A DNA stretch of 64,000 nucleotides from an uncultured Bacteriovoracaceae bacterium (GCA_938017795.1 CALIJZ010000021.1:1-64000); one strand, 5' to 3'. Counted from the first letter of the stretch, positions 52,878 through 62,344 are shown. The notes: generated from the letters alone by a model not told the origin. Program-made: numbers and translations.

Positions 52878-53306
52878 TTAGTGACCACGTCGGTGCCGAC
52901 GTTTTTTAATTAACATATTTAAAGATGAGTTTACTTTAATTGCGGAGTCTCCAGAGACTTTATTCATTGAAAGTGATTTCTTTTGAGCCTTAAATTTTCC
53001 ATTTGTTGTGGACATCTGTGAGAGAGCTTGAATCTTTGTTATCTTCGGAGCTGTTAAGTACTTGCTAGGTAAACACTTATTAGTAGTCACAAAACCTTTA
53101 AGCTTAGATTTCCCACAATCAACCTTAAAAAACTCAATCTCACTGATTCTTTTTGCCCGATTCACTGAAATAGCTTGATACTTACAACCTTTTTTCTTAA
53201 AAGATTCAATCTTATTTTCACACGCTAAAAATGCCTGTAAATGATTCAAGTCTTTTGAAAAAACATTAATACTAGCAAGTATTAGAAATATCATGGTCCC
53301 ATACAT
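52878..53306 (-). CDS. Small exported basic protein of unknown function
   Basis: The 142-residue product has a hydrophobic signal (MYGTMIFLILASINVFS, probably cut near residue 17). Four Cys residues (about 29, 41, 64, 78) could form two disulfides, and the C-terminus is strongly basic (IKKRRHRRGH). No family is recognised. It overlaps the upstream haem-lipoprotein gene by 16 bases, and the ATG at 53306 has GGAG seven bases upstream within that gene. An alternative ATG at 53294 exists. Co-translation with the haem lipoprotein suggests a related envelope function. Confidence 0.6.
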   Translation of the reverse strand: MYGTMIFLILASINVFSKDLNHLQAFLACENKIESFKKKGCKYQAISVNRAKRISEIEFFKVDCGKSKLKGFVTTNKCLPSKYLTAPKITKIQALSQMSTTNGKFKAQKKSLSMNKVSGDSAIKVNSSLNMLIKKRRHRRGH

Positions 53307-54958
53307 TGCGTGACTCCTAGGAAAAATTCAAGATCATCTTTACGTAATAATAAATCTTCTTTGATAAATGGAGATAAAGATCCATCTCCTCCAACATGTA
53401 CAAATTCAATTGATTCAGTAATTGTATGAAAGTCTAATGGTCCAAAGCCAAGGTTTGGTCCAGTCTCAGCCAGAGTAGGGAAGTATCCTCCATCGCTTGG
53501 ATTTTGATGAGAATTAAATGCTCCTGAATGACATGAATTACATGTATTAAGTGATGTTCTATACATAGCATAACTTGCTTCATGTGGATCTAATACAACA
53601 CCACTAAATGGTGGATTATTCTCTTCTTTTTTAGTGAAGAAATTTTTCCCCCAATTGGTTCCATTCTCAGTAGGGAGGCCACTAATAACTTGATACTCAA
53701 GATGCCAAGCAAGATGTTTTTGTTCAAATTCATAATCTTTATCTGGATCCCTGAGCGTTAAGAAGTTTGTTGTGAAGAAATTCATGATATCAAGTGATCC
53801 GTTAGCTGATGGTTGTGAAACATCTGAATTAATAATCAATGCTTCAGCAACATCTGCGTAATTATCTTTAGGGGTTTTAGGCATTCTATGTCTGTGTAGC
53901 CTTCCATCACTAGGGTCTAGGCGATATTCAAAAATTCCCCAAGCAACATCATTTGCATTTGTATTTTGATCTGATCGCAGTTGTAAGAAATCAGCTATTC
54001 TCAATTGACCAAGCGCACTTCCATTTACCCATTTATTTGTTGGGTAATCTGCATAAGCAACTCTTTTAGCTAGATTAGAAAGATGAGTATTATATTCTTC
54101 ACCTGATAGGCAGTTTAATTTCCCGAACTCAATGGCCCAGTCTTCTCTTGTGAATGAACCTTTATTTGCTCCGCTTATAGAAGCAGCTTCTAATGGTAGT
54201 TTAAATTCAAAAATAACATGATTTTCAAGTTCTATAGGAAAACCTTGATGCATTTGAGTACCAGCAATTTCGTCACGAATTTTGTATAGAAACCTAAATT
54301 CACCAGCATTAATTTCATTTCCATCGCTATCGACTTCAAAAAGATCTGGTCTATAAACAATTGCTTTTAATGTATAAGGACTTGAGCTTGGTAATAATAC
54401 TTTATTGGCATCAGGACCTAATGGTGGCCAATTATCTCGAATTGTATTTGCACTAATCTCTCTTGATCTTATATCATTTAATTCACCTGGTAATAGTTTT
54501 CCAGCTTCAATTTGTGTGGCACGATAGCCATCAATATAATCTCTTAAAAAAAGATTATAAGATCTAGCTCCTCGTAATGTATCGATAAGCTTATGAAAAC
54601 CAAATGGAGTATTAAATTCAGCAAGTAGAGCGGGGTCTTTAAAAATTAATGCTTTATTTATATCAATAGGCTTAATTTCTGAATTTGAATCACATAAACA
54701 TGCCTTAATATCCATAGTACTTGATGTCGTAGAAGATGAACTTGTAGATGATGATGAACTAGAAGTCGAAGACGATGACGAACTTGAACTAGAAGACGAA
54801 CTTGAACTAGAAGATGAACTTGAAGACGATGAACTCGACGATGATGAAGACGAACTTGAACTGGAAGTTGTAGTAGTAGATGAAGAATCTAAAGAGCTCT
54901 CCATTGTAGGCTTACAGCTTAAAAAACTAATCAATAAAACAAATAACGACTTATTCAA
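53291..54958 (-). CDS. Lipoprotein with poly-serine linker and c-type haem motif
   Basis: The 555-residue product has a lipobox (LLISFLSC, Cys15), then a Ser/Thr tract (about 21-81) and a large globular part with one CNSCH haem-binding motif (473-477). It is a predicted outer- or inner-membrane lipoprotein with a c-type haem. The remaining sequence resembles no family I can name. The tract begins six residues after the lipidated Cys and probably serves as a flexible spacer from membrane to body. Start is TTG at 54958 with GGAGG eight bases upstream. Electron-transfer or oxidase activity is possible; the distal ligand is not clear. Confidence 0.72.
   Translation of the reverse strand: MNKSLFVLLISFLSCKPTMESSLDSSSTTTTSSSSSSSSSSSSSSSSSSSSSSSSSSSSSSSSSTSSSSSSTSSSSTTSSTMDIKACLCDSNSEIKPIDINKALIFKDPALLAEFNTPFGFHKLIDTLRGARSYNLFLRDYIDGYRATQIEAGKLLPGELNDIRSREISANTIRDNWPPLGPDANKVLLPSSSPYTLKAIVYRPDLFEVDSDGNEINAGEFRFLYKIRDEIAGTQMHQGFPIELENHVIFEFKLPLEAASISGANKGSFTREDWAIEFGKLNCLSGEEYNTHLSNLAKRVAYADYPTNKWVNGSALGQLRIADFLQLRSDQNTNANDVAWGIFEYRLDPSDGRLHRHRMPKTPKDNYADVAEALIINSDVSQPSANGSLDIMNFFTTNFLTLRDPDKDYEFEQKHLAWHLEYQVISGLPTENGTNWGKNFFTKKEENNPPFSGVVLDPHEASYAMYRTSLNTCNSCHSGAFNSHQNPSDGGYFPTLAETGPNLGFGPLDFHTITESIEFVHVGGDGSLSPFIKEDLLLRKDDLEFFLGVTQCMGP
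54716..54898 (-). repeat. Low-complexity Ser/Thr-coding tract
   Basis: About 61 codons encode almost only Ser with some Thr. The Ser codons are mixed (TCT, TCA, TCG, TCC and AGT) rather than a single repeated triplet, so the protein sequence rather than a DNA repeat unit seems to be maintained. It spans residues 21-81 of the haem lipoprotein. Copy number could still vary between strains. Confidence 0.9.
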
Positions 54959-55069
54959 TATACGTGCCTCCGTAAGTCTATTCGTTAATTATAAGTGAAA
55001 TCTTGAAATCCTAAGAGTTAGGCGGCAAATTTTGTTTTATTGGATATAAGTGGGTTAAAAAGTGGTCGT

Positions 55070-56215
55070 TTATTTAACGAGACAATCTTTTAAGAGATTT
55101 TTAGCAATAATCATGATCATGACTTCGTTGGTACCTGCTCCAATTTCCATCAGTTTATTATCTCTAAGATATCTCTCAACAGGAAACTCTCTAGAGTATC
55201 CATAACCACCGTGAAGTTGAATGGCATCAAGTGCAATCTTGGTAACCATTCTAGGAATTACAAGTTTAACTTGAGCAGCTAGTGCATTTCCACCTTGACC
55301 TTCGTCATATTCTTTACAAGCACTATAGAGAAATCTTCTCATCATCTCAGTCTCTGCACTCATATCAGCGATCATTTTTTGTATTAATTGAAAATTACCA
55401 ATTGGTTTACCAAATTGAGAGCGCTCTTTTGCATATTGAATACATTGATCAACACAGGCCTGAGCGATACCTAAAGAAATTCCAGAAATAGTAATACGCT
55501 CTAGATCTAAGTTTTTCATCATATGATAAACCGAGTCACCTTCTTTACCAACACGATTACTTAATGGAACTTTAACGTTTTCTAAAGTAAGTTCACCAGT
55601 TGGAGAAGCTCGCATTCCCATTTTATGAATCTCTTTACTTACACTAAAGCCGGGAGAGTCATTTTCAATTATGAAAGTTGAAATATTTTTTTTATCTTTA
55701 CCAGTTCTTGCATAGATATATGAAATATCTGCAAATTGAGCATTAGTGATCCACATCTTATTACCAGTAATAGAATATTCATCACCACTTAATGTTGCTT
55801 TAGTTTGAAGACCAACAGCATCTGATCCATATCCAGGTTCACTCATTCCCATACAACCAATATGTTCACCACTTATAAGCTTTGGAAGATATTTTTGCTT
55901 TTGTTCTTTGCTAGCGTTTTTATCCATATTGTTCACACACAACATAGAATGAGCTAAATAACTAAGAGTAGAAGAAGCACATACCTTACCAAATTCCTCC
56001 ATTACGATAGTAGCTTCAAGTGAACCAAGACCAGCTCCACCAAATTCTGTCCCAGCAGTAATACCTAAAACACCAAGTTCACCCATTTTCTTAAAAGCAT
56101 CAATATTGAAGGTTTCATGATTATCATGATGCTCAGCTTTAGGCTTCAGCTCTTTATGGGCAAAGTCTCTACAAACTTCTTTTAGTTGATTTTGTTCTTC
56201 AGTGAAAAACCACAT
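55070..56215 (-). CDS. Acyl-CoA dehydrogenase, isovaleryl-CoA dehydrogenase-like
   Basis: The 381-residue FAD flavoprotein has the family motifs MGMSEPGYGSDAVGLQT, YSITGNKMWITNAQFAD, ERSQFGKPIGNFQ and LHGGYGYSREFPVERYLRDNKLMEIGAGTNE. The wording LEATIVMEEFGKVCASSTLSYLAHSMLC near the N-terminus is typical of isovaleryl-CoA dehydrogenases in leucine breakdown. It is distinct from the enzyme at 47693. It stands alone, and the partner liu genes are not in this window. An ACCGGT-centred dyad sits 25 bases upstream of the ATG, a plausible regulator site. Confidence 0.9.
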   Translation of the reverse strand: MWFFTEEQNQLKEVCRDFAHKELKPKAEHHDNHETFNIDAFKKMGELGVLGITAGTEFGGAGLGSLEATIVMEEFGKVCASSTLSYLAHSMLCVNNMDKNASKEQKQKYLPKLISGEHIGCMGMSEPGYGSDAVGLQTKATLSGDEYSITGNKMWITNAQFADISYIYARTGKDKKNISTFIIENDSPGFSVSKEIHKMGMRASPTGELTLENVKVPLSNRVGKEGDSVYHMMKNLDLERITISGISLGIAQACVDQCIQYAKERSQFGKPIGNFQLIQKMIADMSAETEMMRRFLYSACKEYDEGQGGNALAAQVKLVIPRMVTKIALDAIQLHGGYGYSREFPVERYLRDNKLMEIGAGTNEVMIMIIAKNLLKDCLVK

Positions 56216-56239
56216 AGTTTAAATCCTCAGGTATAGTAA

Positions 56240-56251
56240 TTGACCGGTAAA
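56240..56251. promoter_or_regulatory. ACCGGT-centred dyad upstream of the isovaleryl-CoA-type dehydrogenase gene
   Basis: TTGACCGGTAAA is symmetric at 10 of 12 positions and lies 25 bases from the dehydrogenase start, in its presumed promoter. Regulators of acyl-CoA metabolism in the TetR family often bind short GC-centred dyads in AT-rich promoters. This is the only such GC island in the gap (56216-56359). Confidence 0.35.
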
Positions 56252-56359
56252 CTCACCTTATCTCATGAATAAACAATTGTAAAAATCGATAGCTTGTCAT
56301 GAGGCCCCCAATTAGGAATAATTTAATTATAACGTATAATTCTTCAAGGATTGAGGTAT

Positions 56360-58099
56360 ATGCAAACTCCGAATTCACTTAATCAAAAAATATTTAAATC
56401 AAAAGAATATTTTAAAAACATTTCTCAAGACCTAGAAAACATAAAATGGTTTAGATATTGGGAAATCCCTTCTAAAAATTGGCCAGACTTCTTCGAAGAA
56501 ACTGAAAAAAAACAATTTATTTTTGTTCCAATTCATTGGGGATATCACTTTAGGCAAGAGCATAATATTTATGACTTTGATTCTAATCAAGATTTTAATC
56601 TAGGCTATATTGAAAGATTAGCAACAGAATATGAAAGAGAAATTCTATTTTTTGTTCCAATAGGCCCATACCCATTTGATTCTAGAGGAGGTGTACCTCA
56701 ACATCTTTTCAACCAATCTGTAGATTTAAATTCTATCCCAAGAATTGTAACAAACTCCAAAGGTGATCTTTGTAGAATTCCTTCTTTTTATAACCCACAA
56801 ATGTATAAAGAGTATGCAAGGTTTTTAGTAGCTCTGCATGAGAGTTGTAAAAATCGAAAATCAAAAGTTCGAATTAAAGGTTTGAGTGCAGGATACTTCG
56901 AAGATAAAAACTTTCAAACTTTTTTTAATGATTCTTCAAAAACTTTCCTCGAAAGTTTTGAGCGCTATATCAGTGCCAATGATATTGATGAAGTAAGCTT
57001 GAATGACGTTTATGATTTCAGAGAAATGGTTTCAAATTTATTTTTAGAAACGAGTGAGAAATATTTAGGTGCTTATTGGGATGGCGATTTAAAGATGGTA
57101 TTCCATGGAGCTAAGTCTGATGATATTTTATTCTCTACTATATTTGATAGCATCGATGAGCATTATTTTTACGATCTTCAGTTAGCTGTTAAAGATGGAT
57201 ATCTAACATCTACTGAAATGATTAATGGGTCAGAACAAGCAGAGGTTTTTACAAGGGCCTATTCAGAAATGATGAATTATTCTTATGTTGAATCAAAGGT
57301 GTTTGATGATTTTCATCTTCAAAAGAATCTTAGATTTTCCCCATTAATATTTGCGAAAATCTTTTCTCGCGATAAGTTTGATCTTATTTCAACGGGGATA
57401 TTAGATTATTTTGAGAAAAATTGCTCTCATCATTACCAAATTATTGATGGAGTCTATAGTGAAGACCTAGAGGAAGAAGATGAATCAATTTCAATTTGTT
57501 TTTCTCGATATTTAGGTAATAATGAGTTTAAAAATATTTTAAATAATTTTGCTCAAGGTTCTAATATTATCTTAGATCTATCTTGCATGACATTAGATCA
57601 TAGAAAACAACTTGAGCTTTTCTTATCTAGTCATGAAACTGACTCTCAACATATTAATTTAATTGGACCAGTTTCTTATTATCAATTAGGAAATGGAAAC
57701 CTAGTGACTTTTGAGAGTGAACACTTTCAAGGATCAAACACAACTAAAAGAAATCACTTTTGGGCAAGATTATTAAGTGTTTTTTCATTAAGAACATTAA
57801 AGATAGATCTTCCTTTTGGAGTTAGTTGTTTTGTTTTAAAACGAGAAGTAACTCCTTATGAGTTAAACTATAAAGAAGTGAGAAGAATATTTTTATATAA
57901 TATGACTAATTCTCAAAAGTCTGTATTTATACACTCTTCAAAAGAATCAGCTTTCTTGAAATATAAAAACCAACTTCAAACTGAAGTAATCTCTAAGCCC
58001 CAAGGAGTTGAAATAGATTTAGGGAAAAACGGAAGTGTTATATTAGACTTTGGAATCATTAAGGATAATCATGAAAAAAGAACTCATCGTACTATATAG
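56360..58099 (+). CDS. Large protein of unknown function
   Basis: The product has 579 residues from the ATG at 56360, preceded by AAGGA nine bases upstream. A TTG at 56351 would add three residues. There is no signal peptide or membrane segment. FIFVPIHWGYHFRQ and ILFFVPIGPYPFDSRGG look like barrel strands followed by loops with His and Asp, and VRIKGLSAGYF is another strand. A TIM-barrel glycoside hydrolase fold is one possibility, but I see no diagnostic catalytic pair. The C-terminal half has strand-rich sequence (SISICFSRYL, NIILDLSCMTLDH). A smaller gene overlaps its 3' end. Function unknown. Confidence 0.65.
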   Translation: MQTPNSLNQKIFKSKEYFKNISQDLENIKWFRYWEIPSKNWPDFFEETEKKQFIFVPIHWGYHFRQEHNIYDFDSNQDFNLGYIERLATEYEREILFFVPIGPYPFDSRGGVPQHLFNQSVDLNSIPRIVTNSKGDLCRIPSFYNPQMYKEYARFLVALHESCKNRKSKVRIKGLSAGYFEDKNFQTFFNDSSKTFLESFERYISANDIDEVSLNDVYDFREMVSNLFLETSEKYLGAYWDGDLKMVFHGAKSDDILFSTIFDSIDEHYFYDLQLAVKDGYLTSTEMINGSEQAEVFTRAYSEMMNYSYVESKVFDDFHLQKNLRFSPLIFAKIFSRDKFDLISTGILDYFEKNCSHHYQIIDGVYSEDLEEEDESISICFSRYLGNNEFKNILNNFAQGSNIILDLSCMTLDHRKQLELFLSSHETDSQHINLIGPVSYYQLGNGNLVTFESEHFQGSNTTKRNHFWARLLSVFSLRTLKIDLPFGVSCFVLKREVTPYELNYKEVRRIFLYNMTNSQKSVFIHSSKESAFLKYKNQLQTEVISKPQGVEIDLGKNGSVILDFGIIKDNHEKRTHRTI

Positions 58100-58457
58100 A
58101 AAATTAAGTTCGAATTCTAAGAATCGATCTTTTCAACTCTTATCATTGTTTTCTTATAAAGGACGGATTGATTCTAGTAGGATAGCTACTTTATATAGAG
58201 ATTTCTTTAAATCAGATAGCCGATTTAGTGAAAAGTTTATTTTCGATTCCACTGATGAATTTAAAAACTTTATCAACCTTGTGGCACATGAATATAGATT
58301 AACACATGTTAAGTTTATAGATTTAAAAAGTTATTATAAAATTATTTCTGAGTGTGATAAGCAAGAAGATTTATCAAATGTCATTGAATCCATTGATCTT
58401 CATAAAGTTCAAGGAGTTGAAGGGACTAGTTTAATTGATCGAATTTTTTCTTTCTAA
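58071..58457 (+). CDS. Small protein of unknown function, coupled to the preceding gene
   Basis: The product has 128 residues from the ATG at 58071 (MKKELIVLYRK), which has AAGGA about five bases upstream; earlier in-frame codons lack such a site. The gene overlaps the large upstream gene by 29 bases, so the two are co-translated. It is mainly helical by appearance, with no cysteine motif or membrane segment (segments SRIATLYRDFFKSD and DEFKNFINLVAHEYR). No domain is recognised. Its 3' end overlaps the convergent gene by 27 bases. Confidence 0.6.
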   Translation: MKKELIVLYRKLSSNSKNRSFQLLSLFSYKGRIDSSRIATLYRDFFKSDSRFSEKFIFDSTDEFKNFINLVAHEYRLTHVKFIDLKSYYKIISECDKQEDLSNVIESIDLHKVQGVEGTSLIDRIFSF

Positions 58458-59378
58458 CCAAAATGGGTCTTTAGGGGTTGCTAGTTCTACTCTGTTATAT
58501 AGAATTTCATGACTGCGACCAATTTTTCTATATGTAAAATTCTTATCATCTAGTTTTAGATCCTTGATATCTTTAAAAATTTTATCTATGTCCCAAAAAA
58601 CAATTTTAACATAATTTTCACTCGAGTTGGCCCATGATTGAGCATGGCCTGAAGATATAAACTTAAAGAGAGAAACTTTATTTTTACTATGGGGTGGTCC
58701 AATTAATACCATAGGAATTAAAATCTCTTTATCCCATGATGATTGAGACTTATCAATGTCTAAGCCGGCAATCTCACTGACAGCATGTGAAAATGCCATA
58801 CAACCAGCGCCTTCTAAATATCTTGGATGCTTATCTAGTCCCGAATATATTCGATCTTGTTTTTTTTCTTTATATTCAATTAAGTATTGCTCGAGTCGAT
58901 CAATAGTTTCTTGAGATAATAAATAACTTACAGTTTGAATTCTTCCTGATTTTTTCTTGGCACTTGATTCTGCTTGCAGACGATGTGGTGTTTCAAGTGC
59001 ACCTGGATATTCAGCAAGTAAAAGCCCTAAGCCTACTTGGTCCTGGATTAATCGCTTAAAAAGATCTTTGTTTGTATCAGTCATACTTGTGAAGCGATAA
59101 AACTTCCCATCGTGACTTTGAACCTCTATGGCAACATGAGAAATAATTCGATTAAAAGGAGATAGGGCATTCTTTAAACTTGAAGTTAATAATGTTTGAG
59201 GTGTGGACCAATCAATTCCAAAAGGACTTGAGTAGAAATGAAAGCTTAGATGTCCATGGTTTTGATAAAAAGGATCAATTTCATTATATAAAACTTCCCT
59301 TGGTGTATATCGATCAGTTAGTTTGTAAGCTGCTATTATTACAAAAAATACAACTAATAAAGTTAACCATTTAATCAT
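58431..59378 (-). CDS. Membrane-anchored protein, possible permuted papain-fold hydrolase
   Basis: The 315-residue product has an N-terminal anchor (about 3-20, IKWLTLLVVFFVIIAAY) and an external domain. FNRIISHVAIEVQS places a His at the head of a strand, and GAGCMAFSHAVSEIAGL places a Cys at the head of a helix later in sequence. His-before-Cys is the order seen in circularly permuted NlpC/P60 proteins (YiiX/YaeF type). That would suggest a peptidase, amidase or acyltransferase in the periplasm. No family is recognised with confidence. Confidence 0.6.
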   Translation of the reverse strand: MIKWLTLLVVFFVIIAAYKLTDRYTPREVLYNEIDPFYQNHGHLSFHFYSSPFGIDWSTPQTLLTSSLKNALSPFNRIISHVAIEVQSHDGKFYRFTSMTDTNKDLFKRLIQDQVGLGLLLAEYPGALETPHRLQAESSAKKKSGRIQTVSYLLSQETIDRLEQYLIEYKEKKQDRIYSGLDKHPRYLEGAGCMAFSHAVSEIAGLDIDKSQSSWDKEILIPMVLIGPPHSKNKVSLFKFISSGHAQSWANSSENYVKIVFWDIDKIFKDIKDLKLDDKNFTYRKIGRSHEILYNRVELATPKDPFWLERKNSIN

Positions 59379-59405
59379 CGATCAAATTTTAATACATTTC
59401 TAACT

Positions 59406-61121
59406 TTATTTAAAGTCTCTCAATGAAATATCATTTAACTCATGCTCAAGCGTATAGGCCTTGCATATAGTATGAGCATCTTGTAATCTTGAAATATTTA
59501 ATGTCTTAGCATCAAGTTTCAAAAAGTATGGATTTGAACATATTTCAAGAAATTCAGTAAAGCTTGGAGTGAATCTAGCTAAAGTAGACTTATATTCATC
59601 TTTTGCCACCTTATTGCTTGAATCAAATAAGATCTCATTTTTTAAATTCTCTAAAATTGGTCTTAAAACTTTTAGTTCAGCTTCTTTCTTAAATAGTTTT
59701 ATATTTATTTGTTGAACACTATTATCTAAAGTCTTTTTTGAATAATCAGAGTATGCTTGAACTTTACAATATTGTTCATACTTTTTAGAGTCCGCTATTT
59801 TCTGATCAAAGCATCTTTTGTTCTTATTCTTTAAGTCAGCACAGCTAGATGAATATTGAGAAAGGTTTTTATTCATGCTGTTTTTATATGTTTGTAGAAT
59901 GTATAACATGAATGTGATTTTTTTCTTAGGAGCATAATTTTGCTTGTAAGTTTCTACTAAGGTAATGTCATTATTTAAGATTGAAAAATTATTAGATACA
60001 GTTACATACCCATGATCAATTCTTGCTCGGCATTGTTCTTTTTCAAGTTGTTCAGGAGTCTTTTTAGGAGGTGTTGGTCTAGGGGTAGGGCCAGGAGTAG
60101 GTCCTTGCTTGCCTGGTTCATGCTTTGTAATTACTTTTTTATACTTATTATATGTAGGGAGTAAATTATTTCTAGTTGATTCAATTTGAGAAAAATTACA
60201 ATTTTTCTTAGAAGCTACAGCATTTGTTTTTAAGTTTGAAGAGTTTTGACATTTATCATAATCAAAAAACTTATAAGAATCTAGCATTGTACAGTTATTT
60301 TTAAGACTTGAGTATAAATCTGTATGCTCTTTCCCAGGACTGCTATAGAGGTAGAAATATTTATTTTCAAACTCTTGAGCAAGGGTTTCGATATTTTCGT
60401 CCTTGGAGTTATCTAATTCATTTCTAAGTTTAGTTAATCTATCATTAACAGTGTTAACTCTAGTTCTCTGAAGATTTATTCCTTCAACTAACTCAGAGTA
60501 CTGCTGGCATACTTGTTCTTGTCTTACGATTTTAGCTGGATCAAGTTCGATACTATTTATATCTTCTATGTTTTTAACCTTAAACTTTGATCTAACTTGT
60601 TCATTAATATTATTAACAGTTCCTACGAATTGATTGAATACACAATATTGAGCAATACCTAAATTATCTTTAGTATTGGGTGAGCTTTGATAGATCTGTC
60701 TTGTCTTGCCGTCATGGAAATATGAACAAACAAGATTATCTTTAAGTCTATCAGTTTTAAAATATGTTTTCTTCTCTTCTAGGATCTGTATTGTCCCTAA
60801 TAATTGATTACAGTTTTTTTCTAAGTTTTGTAAGGATTGAGTCGTTGCCTTTAGTCTCTCTTTATATTGAGCGATCTCAGTAGTTGAGTTAACAGACTTA
60901 GAGCTCTGAGCTTGATCAGAAATATCTTTTTGAAGTATATTGAAGTTCTTTATCAAATCTAGATGTTGAGTCTTTAATCCAGGGGTACAAGTCAAAACTT
61001 CAGTTTTGCTTGGCTCATCTTTTGGCCTGTCTTTAAGAGTTGTAGAGTCTCTTCTGATTGGCTTACCACAGGCCACTAAAAGTATTAGCAAAAAAGGTAA
61101 AGATTTCAATAGTTTAGCCAT
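59406..61121 (-). CDS. Lipoprotein with coiled-coil and proline-rich linker
   Basis: The 571-residue product has a signal peptide with lipobox LLVACGK (Cys18), so it is predicted to be lipidated. Two long helical, Lys/Gln-rich regions with regularly placed Cys residues flank a proline-rich linker (PTPGPTPRPTPPKK, near 345-360). The halves show similar Cys spacing (CxxYFHDGK-like and CFDQKIADSKKYEQYC), hinting at an internal duplication with disulfides. No enzyme motif is visible. A structural or envelope role is likely. It is divergent from rlmN, with 122 bases between starts. Confidence 0.7.
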   Translation of the reverse strand: MAKLLKSLPFLLILLVACGKPIRRDSTTLKDRPKDEPSKTEVLTCTPGLKTQHLDLIKNFNILQKDISDQAQSSKSVNSTTEIAQYKERLKATTQSLQNLEKNCNQLLGTIQILEEKKTYFKTDRLKDNLVCSYFHDGKTRQIYQSSPNTKDNLGIAQYCVFNQFVGTVNNINEQVRSKFKVKNIEDINSIELDPAKIVRQEQVCQQYSELVEGINLQRTRVNTVNDRLTKLRNELDNSKDENIETLAQEFENKYFYLYSSPGKEHTDLYSSLKNNCTMLDSYKFFDYDKCQNSSNLKTNAVASKKNCNFSQIESTRNNLLPTYNKYKKVITKHEPGKQGPTPGPTPRPTPPKKTPEQLEKEQCRARIDHGYVTVSNNFSILNNDITLVETYKQNYAPKKKITFMLYILQTYKNSMNKNLSQYSSSCADLKNKNKRCFDQKIADSKKYEQYCKVQAYSDYSKKTLDNSVQQINIKLFKKEAELKVLRPILENLKNEILFDSSNKVAKDEYKSTLARFTPSFTEFLEICSNPYFLKLDAKTLNISRLQDAHTICKAYTLEHELNDISLRDFK

Positions 61122-61243
61122 TTGGGCACTCCAGTTTTAATATAATCTCTGTTATTTTCTCCTATTTTAGTGCTCAAAAGAGCAAAGACTGTAATGATTT
61201 CAGTGATGTTTAAGTTTTCGACACTTTTAGGTTAAGGTGCCTC

Positions 61244-62344
61244 ATGGATTCGATCTTCGATTATAATTTTGAACAGATGCAAGACTATTGCGTCCAAAAG
61301 CTTGAATCAAAGCCCTTTCTCGCTACTCAAATTTTTGATTGGGTCTATAAGAAACAAAATTTCAATGTTGAGCAATGGGTAAATGTTTCTAAGATTAATA
61401 AAGCTAAAATTCTAGAGAACTTCTCTTTTGAATTACCCAAAATCATTTGGGTAGGTGAGTCTAAAGATGGAACTAGAAAATTCTTAGTTCGCTTACATGA
61501 TAAACAAACAATTGAATGCGTGGTTATTCCTGCTAAGGATAGAAGAACCCTATGTGTTTCATCACAAGTTGGATGTGCGATTGGGTGTACTTTTTGTCAC
61601 ACTGGAACTCAAGGGTTAACTAGGCACCTTAAAACCTCTGAAATAGTAGGACAATATCTAGAAATTTCTAGATGGTTAAGACAAAAGGGTGCTAATCACA
61701 TCTCAAATATTGTGTATATGGGGCAAGGTGAGCCTTTGCATAATTATGAAAATGTAAAAAGATCAGCAGAGCTTTTAATTGATCCTAAAGGGCTTGGTCT
61801 TGGTCAAAGAAGAATTACTCTTTCTACCTCAGGACTTGTTCCTAAAATTGAACAACTCTTTAATTTTCCATCAGTAAATATCGCAATTTCACTTCATAGT
61901 GCTAGAAATGATGTGAGAACTGAACTTATGCCTATTAATAAGGTCTATGATTTAGATAGACTATTTAAAGCAATTAAATCAATTCCACTTAAAGCTAGTC
62001 GTAGAATTACTTATGAGTATATTCTTATTAAAGATCTTAACGATTCACCAGAGGATCTTGACGCTCTCGTTGAGCTCCTTGATAGAAAAGAATCAAAAAT
62101 AAATATTATCCCATTTAATGAGTATCCTGAGTCTAAGTTTAAACGTCCAAGTGATGATAAGATTAAGTGGTTTAATGATACGCTAAATAAAAGAGGCTTT
62201 ACTTCTACTGTACGAGTTTCAAAAGGCGATGATATCTTGGCTGCTTGTGGACAATTAAAATCTGAATTTGAGAAAAAAAATCTTTGGAGTGCTGGTAAGC
62301 AAAAAGAAATGGAAGAAAATAAAAGTCAGCAGATATTTAGATAA
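61244..62344 (+). CDS. rlmN: 23S rRNA (adenine2503-C2)/tRNA methyltransferase RlmN
   Basis: RlmN is a radical SAM enzyme that methylates C2 of A2503 in 23S rRNA and A37 of some tRNAs. The cluster-binding CxxxCxxC is in VGCAIGCTFCHTGTQ, following DRRTLCVSSQ; the second methyl-carrier Cys is in DDILAACGQL near the C-terminus. Further family residues are MGQGEPLHNYENV, TLSTSGLVP and SLHSARNDVR. The protein is 366 residues, normal length. The ATG at 61244 has an AAGG ribosome-binding site. Cfr-type resistance enzymes differ in several of these segments. Confidence 0.95.
   Translation: MDSIFDYNFEQMQDYCVQKLESKPFLATQIFDWVYKKQNFNVEQWVNVSKINKAKILENFSFELPKIIWVGESKDGTRKFLVRLHDKQTIECVVIPAKDRRTLCVSSQVGCAIGCTFCHTGTQGLTRHLKTSEIVGQYLEISRWLRQKGANHISNIVYMGQGEPLHNYENVKRSAELLIDPKGLGLGQRRITLSTSGLVPKIEQLFNFPSVNIAISLHSARNDVRTELMPINKVYDLDRLFKAIKSIPLKASRRITYEYILIKDLNDSPEDLDALVELLDRKESKINIIPFNEYPESKFKRPSDDKIKWFNDTLNKRGFTSTVRVSKGDDILAACGQLKSEFEKKNLWSAGKQKEMEENKSQQIFR

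Noticed and set aside
54716-54898. Acidic Asp/Glu/Leu reading of the poly-serine tract on the plus strand
   Set aside because: It is an antisense shadow of mixed Ser codons. No start, ribosome-binding site or continuing frame supports it.
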